Shown here piece after piece: positions 63,867-64,000 of a stretch of DNA of 64,000 nt (positions within the stretch are counted from its first letter, which is position 1; the number at the start of each line of letters is the position of its first letter). The stretch is from contig CAXHTE010000003.1 of the NCBI GenBank assembly GCA_964019415.1, positions 23,875 to 87,874 of the forward strand, given 5' to 3'. Both the position numbers and the translations under genes were made by a program. The notes below the pieces were generated by a model, which ran no database searches, was not told the origin of the DNA, and worked only from the letters and a program-made list of their open reading frames with translations. This DNA is from Ianthella basta (Eukaryota > Porifera > Demospongiae > Verongiida > Ianthellidae).

Positions 63867-64000
63867 CCACATTTCCGTGAAGTTTGCTCGGCATTCCTAA
63901 TTTTCTTGTCACTACATGAGACTAGCTAGCTAGCTAGACATTTGGGTCCATGTAGCGACAAGGAAATTAGGAATGCAGAGCTAACTTCATGGAACTGTGG
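63867..64000. repeat. foldback repeat at the right window edge (arms about 50 bp)
   Basis: CCACATTTCCGTGAAGTTTG...CATTCCTAATTTTCTTGTC is inverted as GACAAGGAAATTAGGAATG...CTTCATGGAACTGTGG, with an AGCTAGCTAGCTAG loop. A related single arm is at 18,459-18,515. The element may extend past the window. Confidence 0.75.

Noticed and set aside
1..64000. Transfer RNA, ribosomal RNA or CRISPR features
   Set aside because: Looked for B-box and cloverleaf patterns, rRNA-like blocks and regularly spaced repeats with spacers; found none I could support by eye.

Overview
The window looks like a nuclear contig from an early-branching animal, most probably a demosponge. Genes are split into small exons with GT/AG introns and run on both strands. 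The spaces between and inside genes are full of transposon remnants, foldback repeats and microsatellites. The strongest clue is an NLR-type gene (CARD, NACHT, LRR) whose first exon ends in a 2A-like ribosome-skipping motif. That arrangement is known from sponge and sea-urchin NLRs. The species assignment is inference; nothing in the window names it.

Layout. 1-5.3 kb: repeats and a decayed reverse-transcriptase element on the minus strand. 5.5-13.1 kb, plus strand: five exons of a cell-surface protein (VWD domain, Cys-containing segment, two EGF repeats, transmembrane tail); its 5' exons are not visible and its long introns carry a TIR element, a perfect hairpin and a LINE fragment. 13.7-20 kb: palindromic repeats and mostly non-coding DNA. 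20.3-35.0 kb, minus strand: the NLR gene. Twelve or more exons join in compatible phase: 2A leader, CARD, NACHT, three small linker exons, then LRR exons that include a tandemly duplicated exon pair. Its largest intron (29.8-34.3 kb) holds a 2.1-kb foldback element and a hAT-like element. 35.1-37.7 kb: MITE-like repeats. 37.8-39.8 kb, minus strand: an unidentified multi-pass membrane protein whose exons join in phase. 40.5-43.3 kb: nested TIR elements, one Mutator-like and carrying telomere-like repeats. 43.9-45.35 kb: a second decayed reverse-transcriptase element. 46.9-47.1 kb, minus strand: one orphan exon. 51.2-52.2 kb, minus strand: a decayed Penelope-like element. 52.2-54.3 kb: two copies of a CATA-tailed repeat. 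54.5-55.06 kb, plus strand: an orphan terminal exon with a transmembrane segment and a proline-rich tail. 56.2-60.9 kb, minus strand: an arylsulfatase-like gene that lacks its catalytic 5' exons and has a frameshift. 62.4 kb, plus strand: a signal-peptide first exon of a gene that leaves the window.

Functionally the NLR is an intracellular immune-type sensor. The 2A leader may let one mRNA make both a cytosolic receptor and a leader-fused form that enters the secretory route. The VWD/EGF protein and the orphan transmembrane exon look like surface proteins. No operon-like arrangement exists. Most of the many short open frames in the window are chance frames or transposon debris.
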